This document shows positions 6,562 through 14,526 of a DNA stretch of 29,730 bases, in pieces (the stretch's first letter is position 1; every line of letters starts with the position of its first letter). Source of the stretch: a virus; the IMG/VR virus record IMGVR_UViG_3300027861_000146, positions 1-29,730 of that record; one strand, written 5' to 3'. Made by a program: the position numbers and the translations under genes. The notes below the pieces were generated by a model. It worked only from the letters and a program-made list of their open reading frames with translations. It was not told the DNA's origin and searched no databases.

Positions 6562-6597
6562 ACTTTACCAAATTACTAGATATTTATATAGTATAAA
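6562..6597 (+). promoter_or_regulatory. Putative phage promoter, copy C
   Basis: ACTTTACCAAATT, six bases, then TATTTAT and TAGTATAAA, in the 48-base gap between the large terminase and the sigma-like gene. It is the third copy of the two-part motif also at 211 and 1421, and its second part matches copy A. It would start a middle or late unit headed by the sigma-like gene. Confidence 0.45.
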
Positions 6598-6604
6598 CTT
6601 ATAA

Positions 6605-7216
6605 ATGGATTACTATAGAACAATCACTAATTTTATTGAGGACAGATATAAATACTTATTAGGTTGTTGTGTTAATATTTTAAAATATAATGATAATGTC
6701 TTACCAGAAGAGTTATTATCAGAATTGACACTACACTTATACACTGAAGAAGAAAAGATAATAGAGTATATTCAAATCAATAAATTAGAAGCCTTCTGTG
6801 TTAGTTGGTTAAACATACAAGGTAAATATCAAACATCACCTGTCAATAGAAAACACACTAAACCAAATACATATCAATTAGACGATTATACAAAGGATAG
6901 TTTAGAATATACAGATGAAGTATTAGAAGATGAATTATATGATGATTATTATTATAGAAACTTATCGAGACACTTTACTGAAGAACAAATCGGTAAAATA
7001 AAGTTGGTAGATGATATTATACCAAAACTAACCAAATCAGAACAGATATTATTTAATGCTTACTTTATAGAAAATCTATCATATGATAAAATAGTAAAGA
7101 AATATACCTTCTATAGAGAGAAGGATGGTAAGAGGGTTACATACAAATCAAAGAAAAGTATATATAATCTTATGAAAGGGTTAAGAGAAAAAATAACAGA
7201 ATTATTAAACAAGTAG
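6605..7216 (+). CDS. RNA polymerase sigma factor-like protein
   Basis: A 203-residue protein with sigma-70-like organisation. An N-terminal helical part (LPEELLSELTLHLYTEEE) resembles region 2. The C terminus (LTKSEQILFNAYFIENLSYDK, then a basic loop and KSIYNLMKGLREKI) resembles region 4, whose helix-turn-helix reads the -35 element. Between them is an acidic Tyr/Asp-rich linker. Divergent sigma-like proteins are common in Bacteroidota phages and may redirect host RNA polymerase to late promoters. It is preceded by promoter copy C, and three bases separate it from the methyltransferase. The match is by pattern and moderate in strength. Confidence 0.55.
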   Translation: MDYYRTITNFIEDRYKYLLGCCVNILKYNDNVLPEELLSELTLHLYTEEEKIIEYIQINKLEAFCVSWLNIQGKYQTSPVNRKHTKPNTYQLDDYTKDSLEYTDEVLEDELYDDYYYRNLSRHFTEEQIGKIKLVDDIIPKLTKSEQILFNAYFIENLSYDKIVKKYTFYREKDGKRVTYKSKKSIYNLMKGLREKITELLNK

Positions 7217-7219
7217 ATT

Positions 7220-7897
7220 ATGGAAATAAATAAGATATATAATGAAGATTGTTTAGAGACAATGGGTAGGATAGAAGATAACACCATTGATTTAATAATC
7301 ACATCACCACCATATAATAAAGGGTATTGGAGTAGTAATAGAAGAATGGGTAATGGTTTTAATACAAAGAGTAGAAGGATTGAATATACCAACTATGATG
7401 ATAATATGGAACCAGAAGAATATGAGGAATGGCAGAGAAAGATTATCAGTGAATGTTTAAGAATATTAAAACCTACAGGTAGTTTATTTTATAATCATCA
7501 ACCGATACAAAAAAACCATCAAGAAGTAAATCCACTATATGTATATGATTTTCCTGTAAAACAAACAATAATATGGAATAGAAAGAATACACCAAAGTTG
7601 GATAAGAGTTACTTTTTCCCTACCATTGAATGGATATATTGGATACAGAAAGATAAGTCATCTAGAGTGAAGTTTAATAGAAAAAACTCAATGTTTAATA
7701 AAGTTATATGGGATATAAATCCAGATAGAGATAATCCCTTTCCAGCACCATTTCCAGAAGAGTTGGTGTTGAATTGTTTATTGAGTTGTAGTGATGAAGG
7801 AGATTTAGTATACGACCCATTTATGGGAAGTGGAACAACTGCTAAGGTATGTAAAGATAATAACAGAAACTACATAGGTAGTGAAATAGGAAAATAG
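7220..7897 (+). CDS. DNA methyltransferase, orphan (beta class)
   Basis: A 225-residue S-adenosylmethionine-dependent DNA amino-methyltransferase. The catalytic motif TSPPYN is at 28-33 and the cofactor motif DPFMGSGTT at 199-207, so the order is catalytic first, as in the beta class (N6-adenine or N4-cytosine). The target-recognition part would lie around 40-75 and 100-190. No restriction endonuclease gene lies beside it, so it is probably an orphan enzyme that protects phage DNA from host restriction or marks sites for regulation. It starts three bases after the sigma-like gene with the AGATTATG context. Confidence 0.92.
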   Translation: MEINKIYNEDCLETMGRIEDNTIDLIITSPPYNKGYWSSNRRMGNGFNTKSRRIEYTNYDDNMEPEEYEEWQRKIISECLRILKPTGSLFYNHQPIQKNHQEVNPLYVYDFPVKQTIIWNRKNTPKLDKSYFFPTIEWIYWIQKDKSSRVKFNRKNSMFNKVIWDINPDRDNPFPAPFPEELVLNCLLSCSDEGDLVYDPFMGSGTTAKVCKDNNRNYIGSEIGK

Positions 7898-7900
7898 ATT

Positions 7901-8146
7901 ATGAATGTAAATGCGAGAAACTTCATCAATGAAGTAAATGAGGAAAACCTACATGAAAAGGTAGGAGAGTTGTTATCAACAATAACAAGAAATCATGTAT
8001 CATCAACACAGACAGATATAATGTTTGAATTGTGGTATATGGTTAGTGGTATAAGAGATACTGGTAAAAGTTGTGGTAAATGTAGGGGTAATATACATAC
8101 TAAATTAAAGAGATGGTATAATGATAAAAACAATAAATCAAAATAA
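7901..8146 (+). CDS. Small CxxC protein, unknown
   Basis: An 81-residue protein with a helical N terminus and a C-terminal segment SCGKCRGNIHTKLKRWYND. The CxxC pair followed by a basic helix ending in WYN recurs in small phage proteins of Bacteroidota, where the function is not known; with only two cysteines, a single-chain zinc site is unlikely. It begins three bases after the methyltransferase stop with the AGATTATG context, so it belongs to the same unit. Confidence 0.55.
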   Translation: MNVNARNFINEVNEENLHEKVGELLSTITRNHVSSTQTDIMFELWYMVSGIRDTGKSCGKCRGNIHTKLKRWYNDKNNKSK

Positions 8147-8157
8147 TATATTTTAAT

Positions 8158-8772
8158 ATGATGAGATTATTTAAGAAAAATAAAGACATAGGTTTAGGTT
8201 GGAAAGATATTAGATTATCTCAACTACAAGAGATACATACACTACCAGAATACGATGATAAAATCGATTTGATGGTAAATGTCTTATCTATACTATTAGA
8301 CAAAGACCCATCTGATATTGAGGATATGTTAGTTACAGATTTACTAGTAGAGTATAATAGATGGGAATTCTTAAAGGAACAACCAAAAGAAGAACTAATA
8401 CCAATTGTAAAACATAATGGTAAAAAATATGGTATCATAGAATTAGATAAGATGACTTTAGGACAATATGGTGATATTGAAGAGTATTTATCTGATGGTA
8501 ATATCTTTGATAACATACATAAGGTATTGTCTGTTATATACTTACCTGTTAAGAAATACAATAGATTAACACATAAATACGAAGTGGAAGAATATAGTCC
8601 TTCAACTGAAAGAGAAGATATGTTTAAAGAATTAACGATGGATATATTATACCCAACTATACTTTTTTTTTGTCGTATCGTAAGTCATTATATAGTAGGT
8701 TTGCAACACTCTTTAGTGGGGAAGAAGGAGAAGGAGTTGATGGAGATGATATCCCAACAGGAAGAAGTATAG
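8158..8772 (+). CDS. Tail assembly chaperone, short form (G-like)
   Basis: A 204-residue zero-frame product. The fold is mainly helical. The segment MTLGQYGDIEEYLSDGN followed by NIHKVLSVIYLPV (about 99-130) is typical of the tail assembly chaperone family in phages of Bacteroidota. These proteins bind the tape measure while the tail tube polymerises and are not part of the virion. Near its end, at codons for Leu-Phe-Phe, lies a nine-T run where a -1 slip would continue into the overlapping frame 8670-8942. Such G/GT-like pairs usually sit next to the tape measure gene; here it is 11 kb downstream. Confidence 0.7.
   Translation: MMRLFKKNKDIGLGWKDIRLSQLQEIHTLPEYDDKIDLMVNVLSILLDKDPSDIEDMLVTDLLVEYNRWEFLKEQPKEELIPIVKHNGKKYGIIELDKMTLGQYGDIEEYLSDGNIFDNIHKVLSVIYLPVKKYNRLTHKYEVEEYSPSTEREDMFKELTMDILYPTILFFCRIVSHYIVGLQHSLVGKKEKELMEMISQQEEV
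8663..8671 (+). other. Programmed -1 ribosomal frameshift site
   Basis: Nine consecutive T follow AC. In the zero frame the codons are CTT TTT TTT TGT, which contains the slippery heptamer T-TTT-TTT. After a -1 slip the next codon is the TTG at 8670, the first codon of the downstream open frame. The fusion would have 171 residues from the first frame and 90 from the second, 261 in all. The upstream and downstream parts both look like chaperone sequence, which supports a real fusion rather than two genes. Confidence 0.75.
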
Positions 8773-8942
8773 AAGATGCTAAGATGAGAGCAGAAGAGAA
8801 GATTAGGAAAAAATGGAATATAATGAATATGATAGACACTCTAGCGGAGGGTAACATACTCAAATATGAAGAGGTAGTTAGATTACCAATATTATTCTGT
8901 TTTACCTTTTTATTATATAAAAAAGAAACAAAAGAAGGATGA
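8670..8942 (+). CDS. Tail assembly chaperone, frameshift-encoded C-terminal part (T-like)
   Basis: A 90-residue frame that lacks its own ATG at the start and begins at the slippery T run, so it is read as the C-terminal part of a 261-residue fusion with the chaperone. It contains an acidic Gly-rich linker and a helical end (IMNMIDTLAEGNILKYEEVV, then LPILFCFTFLLYKKE). This resembles the C termini of GT-type long-form chaperones, which contact the tape measure and the tail tube protein. Its stop overlaps the next ATG (ATGA). Confidence 0.7.
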   Translation: MSYRKSLYSRFATLFSGEEGEGVDGDDIPTGRSIEDAKMRAEEKIRKKWNIMNMIDTLAEGNILKYEEVVRLPILFCFTFLLYKKETKEG

Positions 8943-9376
8943 TTACATACAATACAATTTTAAAGACGTTTGAGGAGATATCAGAAAGACATCTTCAGAT
9001 AAATAATTTTGGAACAGGTGATTTAGATGAGGTAGACACATTCTCAAATGAAGGTAAGTTTCCAGTATTATGGGTTATACCTCAAAGAGTTCAGTTGGGG
9101 GCTAACTCAATGATTTATACTATAAGGGTTATGGTATTCGATATTAGTGAAACTGATGATAGTTTAGATGATGAACAATACTCTGACACCATTTTAATTT
9201 TAAATGATGTTATGTTCATTTTAAACACTGATGATTTTTGGAATGGAGATGAAGCATCGGTTATTAATACACCAACTGCTACACCATTTAGACAAAAATT
9301 TACATCATATTGTGTAGGTTGGTTTGCTGATTTTGATATTGAAGTTCCTACATTTAATAATAAGGGTTATTGTTAA
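8939..9376 (+). CDS. Probable tail terminator or head-tail joining protein
   Basis: A 145-residue protein with a helix near the N terminus, a FPVLWVIPQRVQLG strand, YTIRVMVFDISETDD, a helix with SDTILILNDVMFIL, and a strand-rich C terminus. This alpha/beta order resembles tail terminators and joining proteins of siphoviruses and a recurring family in Bacteroidota phages. It overlaps the chaperone frame by four bases (ATGA) and the next gene by one (TAATG). The family assignment is from pattern, not from a diagnostic motif. Confidence 0.5.
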   Translation: MITYNTILKTFEEISERHLQINNFGTGDLDEVDTFSNEGKFPVLWVIPQRVQLGANSMIYTIRVMVFDISETDDSLDDEQYSDTILILNDVMFILNTDDFWNGDEASVINTPTATPFRQKFTSYCVGWFADFDIEVPTFNNKGYC

Positions 9377-9828
9377 TGGAAAACGAAGAAGACATATTAA
9401 AGGCTCTTAATTTTTTAGGGGAAAGTATTGTAGGAGATATGAAATCTATCATTGAACTGAATGGTAGTATTGCTACAGGATGGTTAATTGATAGTATCGC
9501 TTCTAAAGTGTTTAAGGATAAGAATGATGTATATTCGTTATCCTTTTCTTATTTGTTTTATGGTAAGTTTGTGGATAAGGGTAGAAAACCTGGTAAAATG
9601 CCACCGATAGATGATATTAGAGATTGGTGTAGGATTAAAGGTATACCTCAATCAGCAGCATATCCAATAGCGAAGAAGATTGGTGATAAGGGTTATAAGG
9701 GTATAAACTTTACTGAACCAATTAGAGATGATATTAAAGTAATAAAAGATATTATGGGTGAGAAGTTCGCTTCATATTTTACAACAGAATTATTAAAAAA
9801 TATAAACAAAGAAACTTATGGCAGTTAG
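9376..9828 (+). CDS. HK97 gp10-like head-tail component
   Basis: A 150-residue protein. The signature is YGKFVDKGRKPGKMPPIDDI (about 71-90) and the following RDWCRIKGI and AYPIAKKIGDKGYKG, which match the tail-completion / HK97 gp10-like family whose members join the tail to the head or regulate tail length. The frame could be opened at a TTG at 9370, but ATG at 9376 overlaps the previous stop as TAATG, the usual coupling. Its end overlaps the next gene by 11 bases. Confidence 0.65.
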   Translation: MENEEDILKALNFLGESIVGDMKSIIELNGSIATGWLIDSIASKVFKDKNDVYSLSFSYLFYGKFVDKGRKPGKMPPIDDIRDWCRIKGIPQSAAYPIAKKIGDKGYKGINFTEPIRDDIKVIKDIMGEKFASYFTTELLKNINKETYGS

Positions 9829-11539
9829 TATATTAAAAACACCATCAGAAGGACAAACAAAACCAATGATGCCAGCATATAATGGATTACCTTATATAGT
9901 TGAGAGTGATAAATCAAAAAGATTAAACTATAAATACATCGCTGATGTGTATGTAAATGGTGTTAAATCTGTAACACTTAAACATAATCAAGACTTAACT
10001 AATCAGATAGGTATATTTGATGTTGGTAGGGTTGTGGAGAATACCTTAAAAACAAGAAGATACGATTATACGACACCTGGTTTCGCTGGTGATACAACAG
10101 CATATAATAATTATTATATTAAGTTTGGTGAAGAATATGAAAGGTATTTGGAATATACACAAGCACAATCATATGGGGGTGGAGCACAAACAAGATTGAC
10201 TTCGTTTCAACATAATCTTAGGGTTGGTGATTTTGTTGTATTACAGAATAATACTAATAGTGATTATGATTTTGACTTCTTTGGTAATATATACTTTGAG
10301 GTTTTATTAACTACTGCTAATACTTTTATTATAGATAAACCTTGGACTTCTAATTCATCTGGTTTAGTTATAGAAGGAGAACACTTCACAGATAATTATT
10401 ATTATTCACATCCAACATTAGGGGCGTTAGTAGGATTTGTTATACCAGAGAATTTAAGACCTACTAATATAAATGTAGGAGATACAGTAGTAGTATCAAA
10501 TAGAAAGGCACCAGTAGTATTAGGGGTGCAAGGTTATGATGGTGAATGGTTAGTTGTTGATATTATAACAGATGGGTTAAATAAGATTATTGTAACAAAT
10601 TGTCCTTGGAATACATCAACATCTCTAGTTCCAGGTGTTATATACGCTAAGGATAAGTATAAGTTTGAAAATCAGATACAATCATCAACTGAATATAGTT
10701 GGAATGGTGGGTTACAATACAAAGACTATTTATCTTATGATATTGATGATTTTTATATATCATCAGCACCATCATCACAAGGTAGATTTTTAACAAATGG
10801 ACCTAAACAAAGAAGTATAAGAGAAGAACAAGTAGAATATTTATCACTCATCAATTGGGATAACACTAATTCTTTTAATATGACTGCTGTTTTTAAATCT
10901 TATACTTCAGATGGAACTTTAGTTGATACATATACAATTAATTTAGGAACAAGCACTAAACAATGGAAAGTTTTACAAGTAGGTGTAGGAACTGAAAATC
11001 TAAACACTTATTTAGATTTTACAAACGCTTCTTATTATACATTTTATATACAAAATAGTCTAACAACACAAATTTCTGAGGAAATTAGATTTAATATAGA
11101 CAGAGAATGTTATAGATATGAACAAAAAAGACTTATGTGGTTGAATAGATTAGGTGGATGGGATTTCTATACATTTAATCTACGAAGTGATAAGACAATA
11201 GATATCAATAGAAGTGAGTTTAAGAGAAATTTAAGGTCTTATAATTCAACTACAGAGTTATATAACTACTCAATGGGTGATAGAGGTAGGACAACATATA
11301 ATGTCAAAGCTGGTTTAACTGAAACTTGTTTTTCTAATTGGATATTAAAAGATGAAATGGAGTGGTTAGAAGAACTATACACATCACCAGAAGTATATTT
11401 AGTAGAAGATACGAATAGTATGTTACCAATCAATATTACAGATGATAGTGTTACATTAGGTAATACTAAAAATAATAGATTAGTTTCATATTCAATAACA
11501 TTTAAACACTCAAACGATAGAGTAATACAGAGAGGGTAA
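9818..11539 (+). CDS. Putative distal tail or baseplate protein
   Basis: A 573-residue beta-rich protein. The N terminus (PMMPAYNGLPYIVES, then YIADVYVNGV and a VGRVVENTL segment) and the later FNIDRECYRYEQKRLMWLNR followed by GWDFYTFNLRSDK recur in large virion proteins of Bacteroidota phages placed between connector genes and tail hub genes. No enzyme motif is visible. Position directly before the 981-residue protein suggests a tail-tip or distal-tail role. It overlaps neighbours by 11 bases upstream and one base downstream. Confidence 0.5.
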   Translation: MAVSILKTPSEGQTKPMMPAYNGLPYIVESDKSKRLNYKYIADVYVNGVKSVTLKHNQDLTNQIGIFDVGRVVENTLKTRRYDYTTPGFAGDTTAYNNYYIKFGEEYERYLEYTQAQSYGGGAQTRLTSFQHNLRVGDFVVLQNNTNSDYDFDFFGNIYFEVLLTTANTFIIDKPWTSNSSGLVIEGEHFTDNYYYSHPTLGALVGFVIPENLRPTNINVGDTVVVSNRKAPVVLGVQGYDGEWLVVDIITDGLNKIIVTNCPWNTSTSLVPGVIYAKDKYKFENQIQSSTEYSWNGGLQYKDYLSYDIDDFYISSAPSSQGRFLTNGPKQRSIREEQVEYLSLINWDNTNSFNMTAVFKSYTSDGTLVDTYTINLGTSTKQWKVLQVGVGTENLNTYLDFTNASYYTFYIQNSLTTQISEEIRFNIDRECYRYEQKRLMWLNRLGGWDFYTFNLRSDKTIDINRSEFKRNLRSYNSTTELYNYSMGDRGRTTYNVKAGLTETCFSNWILKDEMEWLEELYTSPEVYLVEDTNSMLPINITDDSVTLGNTKNNRLVSYSITFKHSNDRVIQRG

Positions 11540-14484
11540 TGAGAAATTATAAATTAACAGTAAAATCACAATTAGGAACATCTTACGATACTTTAGATTT
11601 ATATGATAATGTTAATATACCAGTTGTTTTTAACGTTAAAGATGTTAGAGAACCACAGAGTATAAAAACTAATTATACTAAACAATTCGATATTCCAACA
11701 TCACATATAAATAATATATTCTTTGAGGGTATTAGAGAGAGTGGGTTTTCAGTATATGAGTTTAACCCTAATCATAAAGTAGAGTGTCAGTTGATGTATG
11801 ATGATAATGTTATTATTGATGGATACCTACAAGTAATAGACGTTAATAAAACAGACGAAGATGGTTATTATTCAATTGTTATCTATGGTGAATTATCTTC
11901 CATATTCAACGAGCTGGTTGGTTGTAAAATATCTGATTATGATATTTCTGAATTTAACCATAAATACACTGAAGAAAATATTAAAAATAGTTGGAATACA
12001 TCTATACAAAGAAATGGTTTAGATATACCATTCTTAAAAGGTAGAGGTTATGTATATCCACTTATATGGAGAGGACAACAAGATGAAAATCTAAAGGTAG
12101 AGGATTTCTTACCAGCGGTATACATTAAAACAATATGGGATAAGATATTTGAAAATACAGGTAAGAAATATAAATCTGATTTTCTAAATAGTGATAAGTT
12201 TAAGAGTTTAATTTTACCATACCCTAATAGTAATTTTTTATTAAGTGATGAAGAAAAGTTAAGTAGAGTATTCAATGCTGAGATAGATGCTAGTGATTTT
12301 AATGATTTGGGTATTAGTGGTTATAAAAAGTTTTACACAGGTCATGCTGATATTGCTTATAACTCACCAAAGTATAAGATTAAGTTTCCAACAAAAACTG
12401 ACCCTAACGGATTATTTTTTAATGGTGATACATTCATATCAAAGGGTAAACAAAACACTACCATAGCGGCTAATATCTGTATAAAAACAATATTCAGAGC
12501 ATCACCTTCTCAACCATCTGGTTTCTTAATTACTGGTCCTAATAATACAGGTAAGGTTTATCTTAAAAATGAAACAACAGGACAATTTTTACACTCTGAA
12601 CCATTTGAGGTAATACACGAAACTGGTGTTGTAGGAGCATTAGGAACTGATTATGTTGTAGAACAAAGTGTATTTTTAGATTATACTGGTTTATTAGAAG
12701 AAAATAATAGTTATTCTGTTTATATTGATTTTAATCAGTCTGCTGGACCTAACGCATCGAAGTTTGTAAATACAATAGACCAAATAATTCCTGGTTTTAT
12801 ATTGAATGGGGTATCAACTGATGTAGATTGTAAAACTGAAATATATTCTACCTCAGCTCAAGAATGGATTTTAGAAGGTGATATTGTTAATATGAACCAA
12901 TCTATACCAAATGATATTACTTGTGTTGATTTCTTAAAAGATATTAATAAGATGTTTAACCTTTATTGGGTTGCTACGGATGATGATACATTCGAAATAG
13001 AACCTAGAGAAACATTTTATACATCTGATGATGTTAATTCATATGATTGGACAGAAAAGTTTGATAGAGAAACTGAAATTAAGATTACACCACTAGCAGA
13101 GTTAAATAATAAACAATATTTATTCACATATAAGGAAGATGATGATTATTATAACGAAACATATACCAATACACATAAAGAAATATATGGACAAAGAGAG
13201 ATTGTAGTAAATAATGATTTTGTAAGTGGTGAAGAAAAAATAGATGTTAAGTTTTCATCATCACCTTTGGTTAAGTTTAACAATACAAATATTGTAACAA
13301 CTTCTTTTTTGACTTTTGAGGATGGTTTCTTTGAGAGAAAAGACGTTAAAAGTAGAATATTAGTATATGGTGGGTTAGTTGATGGAACCACTTTTAAGAT
13401 AAAAGATACATCTTATACTCAATACCCATATGCTGGACACTTTGATAATCCATACTCACCAACATATGATATCAATTGGGGACAAACCAAAGAATATTTT
13501 TATGATTGGACATTAGTTCCAGAAGATAATCTATTTAATACATATTGGAAAAACTTCATATTAGACATTATCTCACCAGATAGTCATATGTTAGTAGGTG
13601 AATTACATTTAACACCATTAGACATACTTAAATTAAGTATATTCGACACTATACAAGTTGATAATGTATTCTATAAAATAAATAAGTTAGAATATAATAT
13701 ATTTACAGAGAATGCTAAGGTAGAATTATTCAAAACTTATACATATCTTAACTTCCCTTCTAAAAGTGTTACATCAACAGGTAATAGTGGTGTAGGTGGT
13801 AAACCAATAACTGAAATAGTCAATGGAACTTTTAATCCTAAACCAGGTTGGGGTGTTCCATATACAGAACCATATGGTGGTAATAGTGGAACAGGTGGTG
13901 TTTCACCTAATCCTACAACTTATGGAACGTGGGTTAATCAAACATCTTTAGGTTTTGGTGGTTGGTATAATAAACAAAATGAAAATTTAGATACCAAAGG
14001 TAAGACAGGAAACAATACATACTCTAAAGGTAACTTAACTACTAACATTAATCAAAACACTTATAAAAAAGGTAGTTGGTGTGGTATAATGGGAACTGAA
14101 AATTATGTTTCACCACAAGCGTTATCAATATCAATTAAAGGTAATAAAAATAGAGTTTCAGATGGGGTTAATAATGTATCCATAATGGGTAATAATAACT
14201 TCATAGAAGCTGGTGTTCAGAACACTAGTGTTATTGGTGATAACTTATATATAACTAAATCTAATTCTCAATACATCAATGGTGATATCATAGAAAAAGG
14301 AACAACAAAACAAACACCAAACTTTATTGGTGGTATGGTAAATAGAACTTCTGTTCCTTATTTTAGTGGTGATAATATTGATTTAGTTCAATGTCCAATT
14401 AATAGTGTTCAAAACACTGGTGGTATTAGTAGATTTAATTTCATTAATTGCGGTGTTGATAATAGTTTAGAGTTTTTATTCTAA
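11539..14484 (+). CDS. Putative tail hub / tail-tip protein
   Basis: A 981-residue protein. The N-terminal 150 residues contain VKDVREPQSIKTNYTKQFDI and a GYLQVIDVN strand, a motif set found in large tail proteins of Bacteroidota phages that I believe form the tail hub. The middle is beta-rich with many aromatic residues. From about residue 745 it becomes Gly- and Asn-rich (GNSGTGG), then ends in a repeated ladder (KGNKNRVSDGVN, MGNNNFIEAGVQN, IGDNLYITKSNS) suggestive of a beta-solenoid or a fiber attachment point. It begins within the stop of the preceding gene. The hub role is inferred from order and size. Confidence 0.5.
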   Translation: MRNYKLTVKSQLGTSYDTLDLYDNVNIPVVFNVKDVREPQSIKTNYTKQFDIPTSHINNIFFEGIRESGFSVYEFNPNHKVECQLMYDDNVIIDGYLQVIDVNKTDEDGYYSIVIYGELSSIFNELVGCKISDYDISEFNHKYTEENIKNSWNTSIQRNGLDIPFLKGRGYVYPLIWRGQQDENLKVEDFLPAVYIKTIWDKIFENTGKKYKSDFLNSDKFKSLILPYPNSNFLLSDEEKLSRVFNAEIDASDFNDLGISGYKKFYTGHADIAYNSPKYKIKFPTKTDPNGLFFNGDTFISKGKQNTTIAANICIKTIFRASPSQPSGFLITGPNNTGKVYLKNETTGQFLHSEPFEVIHETGVVGALGTDYVVEQSVFLDYTGLLEENNSYSVYIDFNQSAGPNASKFVNTIDQIIPGFILNGVSTDVDCKTEIYSTSAQEWILEGDIVNMNQSIPNDITCVDFLKDINKMFNLYWVATDDDTFEIEPRETFYTSDDVNSYDWTEKFDRETEIKITPLAELNNKQYLFTYKEDDDYYNETYTNTHKEIYGQREIVVNNDFVSGEEKIDVKFSSSPLVKFNNTNIVTTSFLTFEDGFFERKDVKSRILVYGGLVDGTTFKIKDTSYTQYPYAGHFDNPYSPTYDINWGQTKEYFYDWTLVPEDNLFNTYWKNFILDIISPDSHMLVGELHLTPLDILKLSIFDTIQVDNVFYKINKLEYNIFTENAKVELFKTYTYLNFPSKSVTSTGNSGVGGKPITEIVNGTFNPKPGWGVPYTEPYGGNSGTGGVSPNPTTYGTWVNQTSLGFGGWYNKQNENLDTKGKTGNNTYSKGNLTTNINQNTYKKGSWCGIMGTENYVSPQALSISIKGNKNRVSDGVNNVSIMGNNNFIEAGVQNTSVIGDNLYITKSNSQYINGDIIEKGTTKQTPNFIGGMVNRTSVPYFSGDNIDLVQCPINSVQNTGGISRFNFINCGVDNSLEFLF

Positions 14485-14526
14485 AAAACAATAATTGATA
14501 ATAATATATTTAATAAAAAATAGTTT

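Noticed and set aside
7111-7392. Minus-strand open frame across the sigma/methyltransferase junction
   Set aside because: It is antisense to two well-supported genes and its product is the hydrophobic Leu/Ile/Ser-rich type expected from reversing AT-rich coding sequence.
8220-8561. Minus-strand open frame inside the chaperone gene
   Set aside because: Antisense shadow; the plus-strand frame has family features and a frameshift site.
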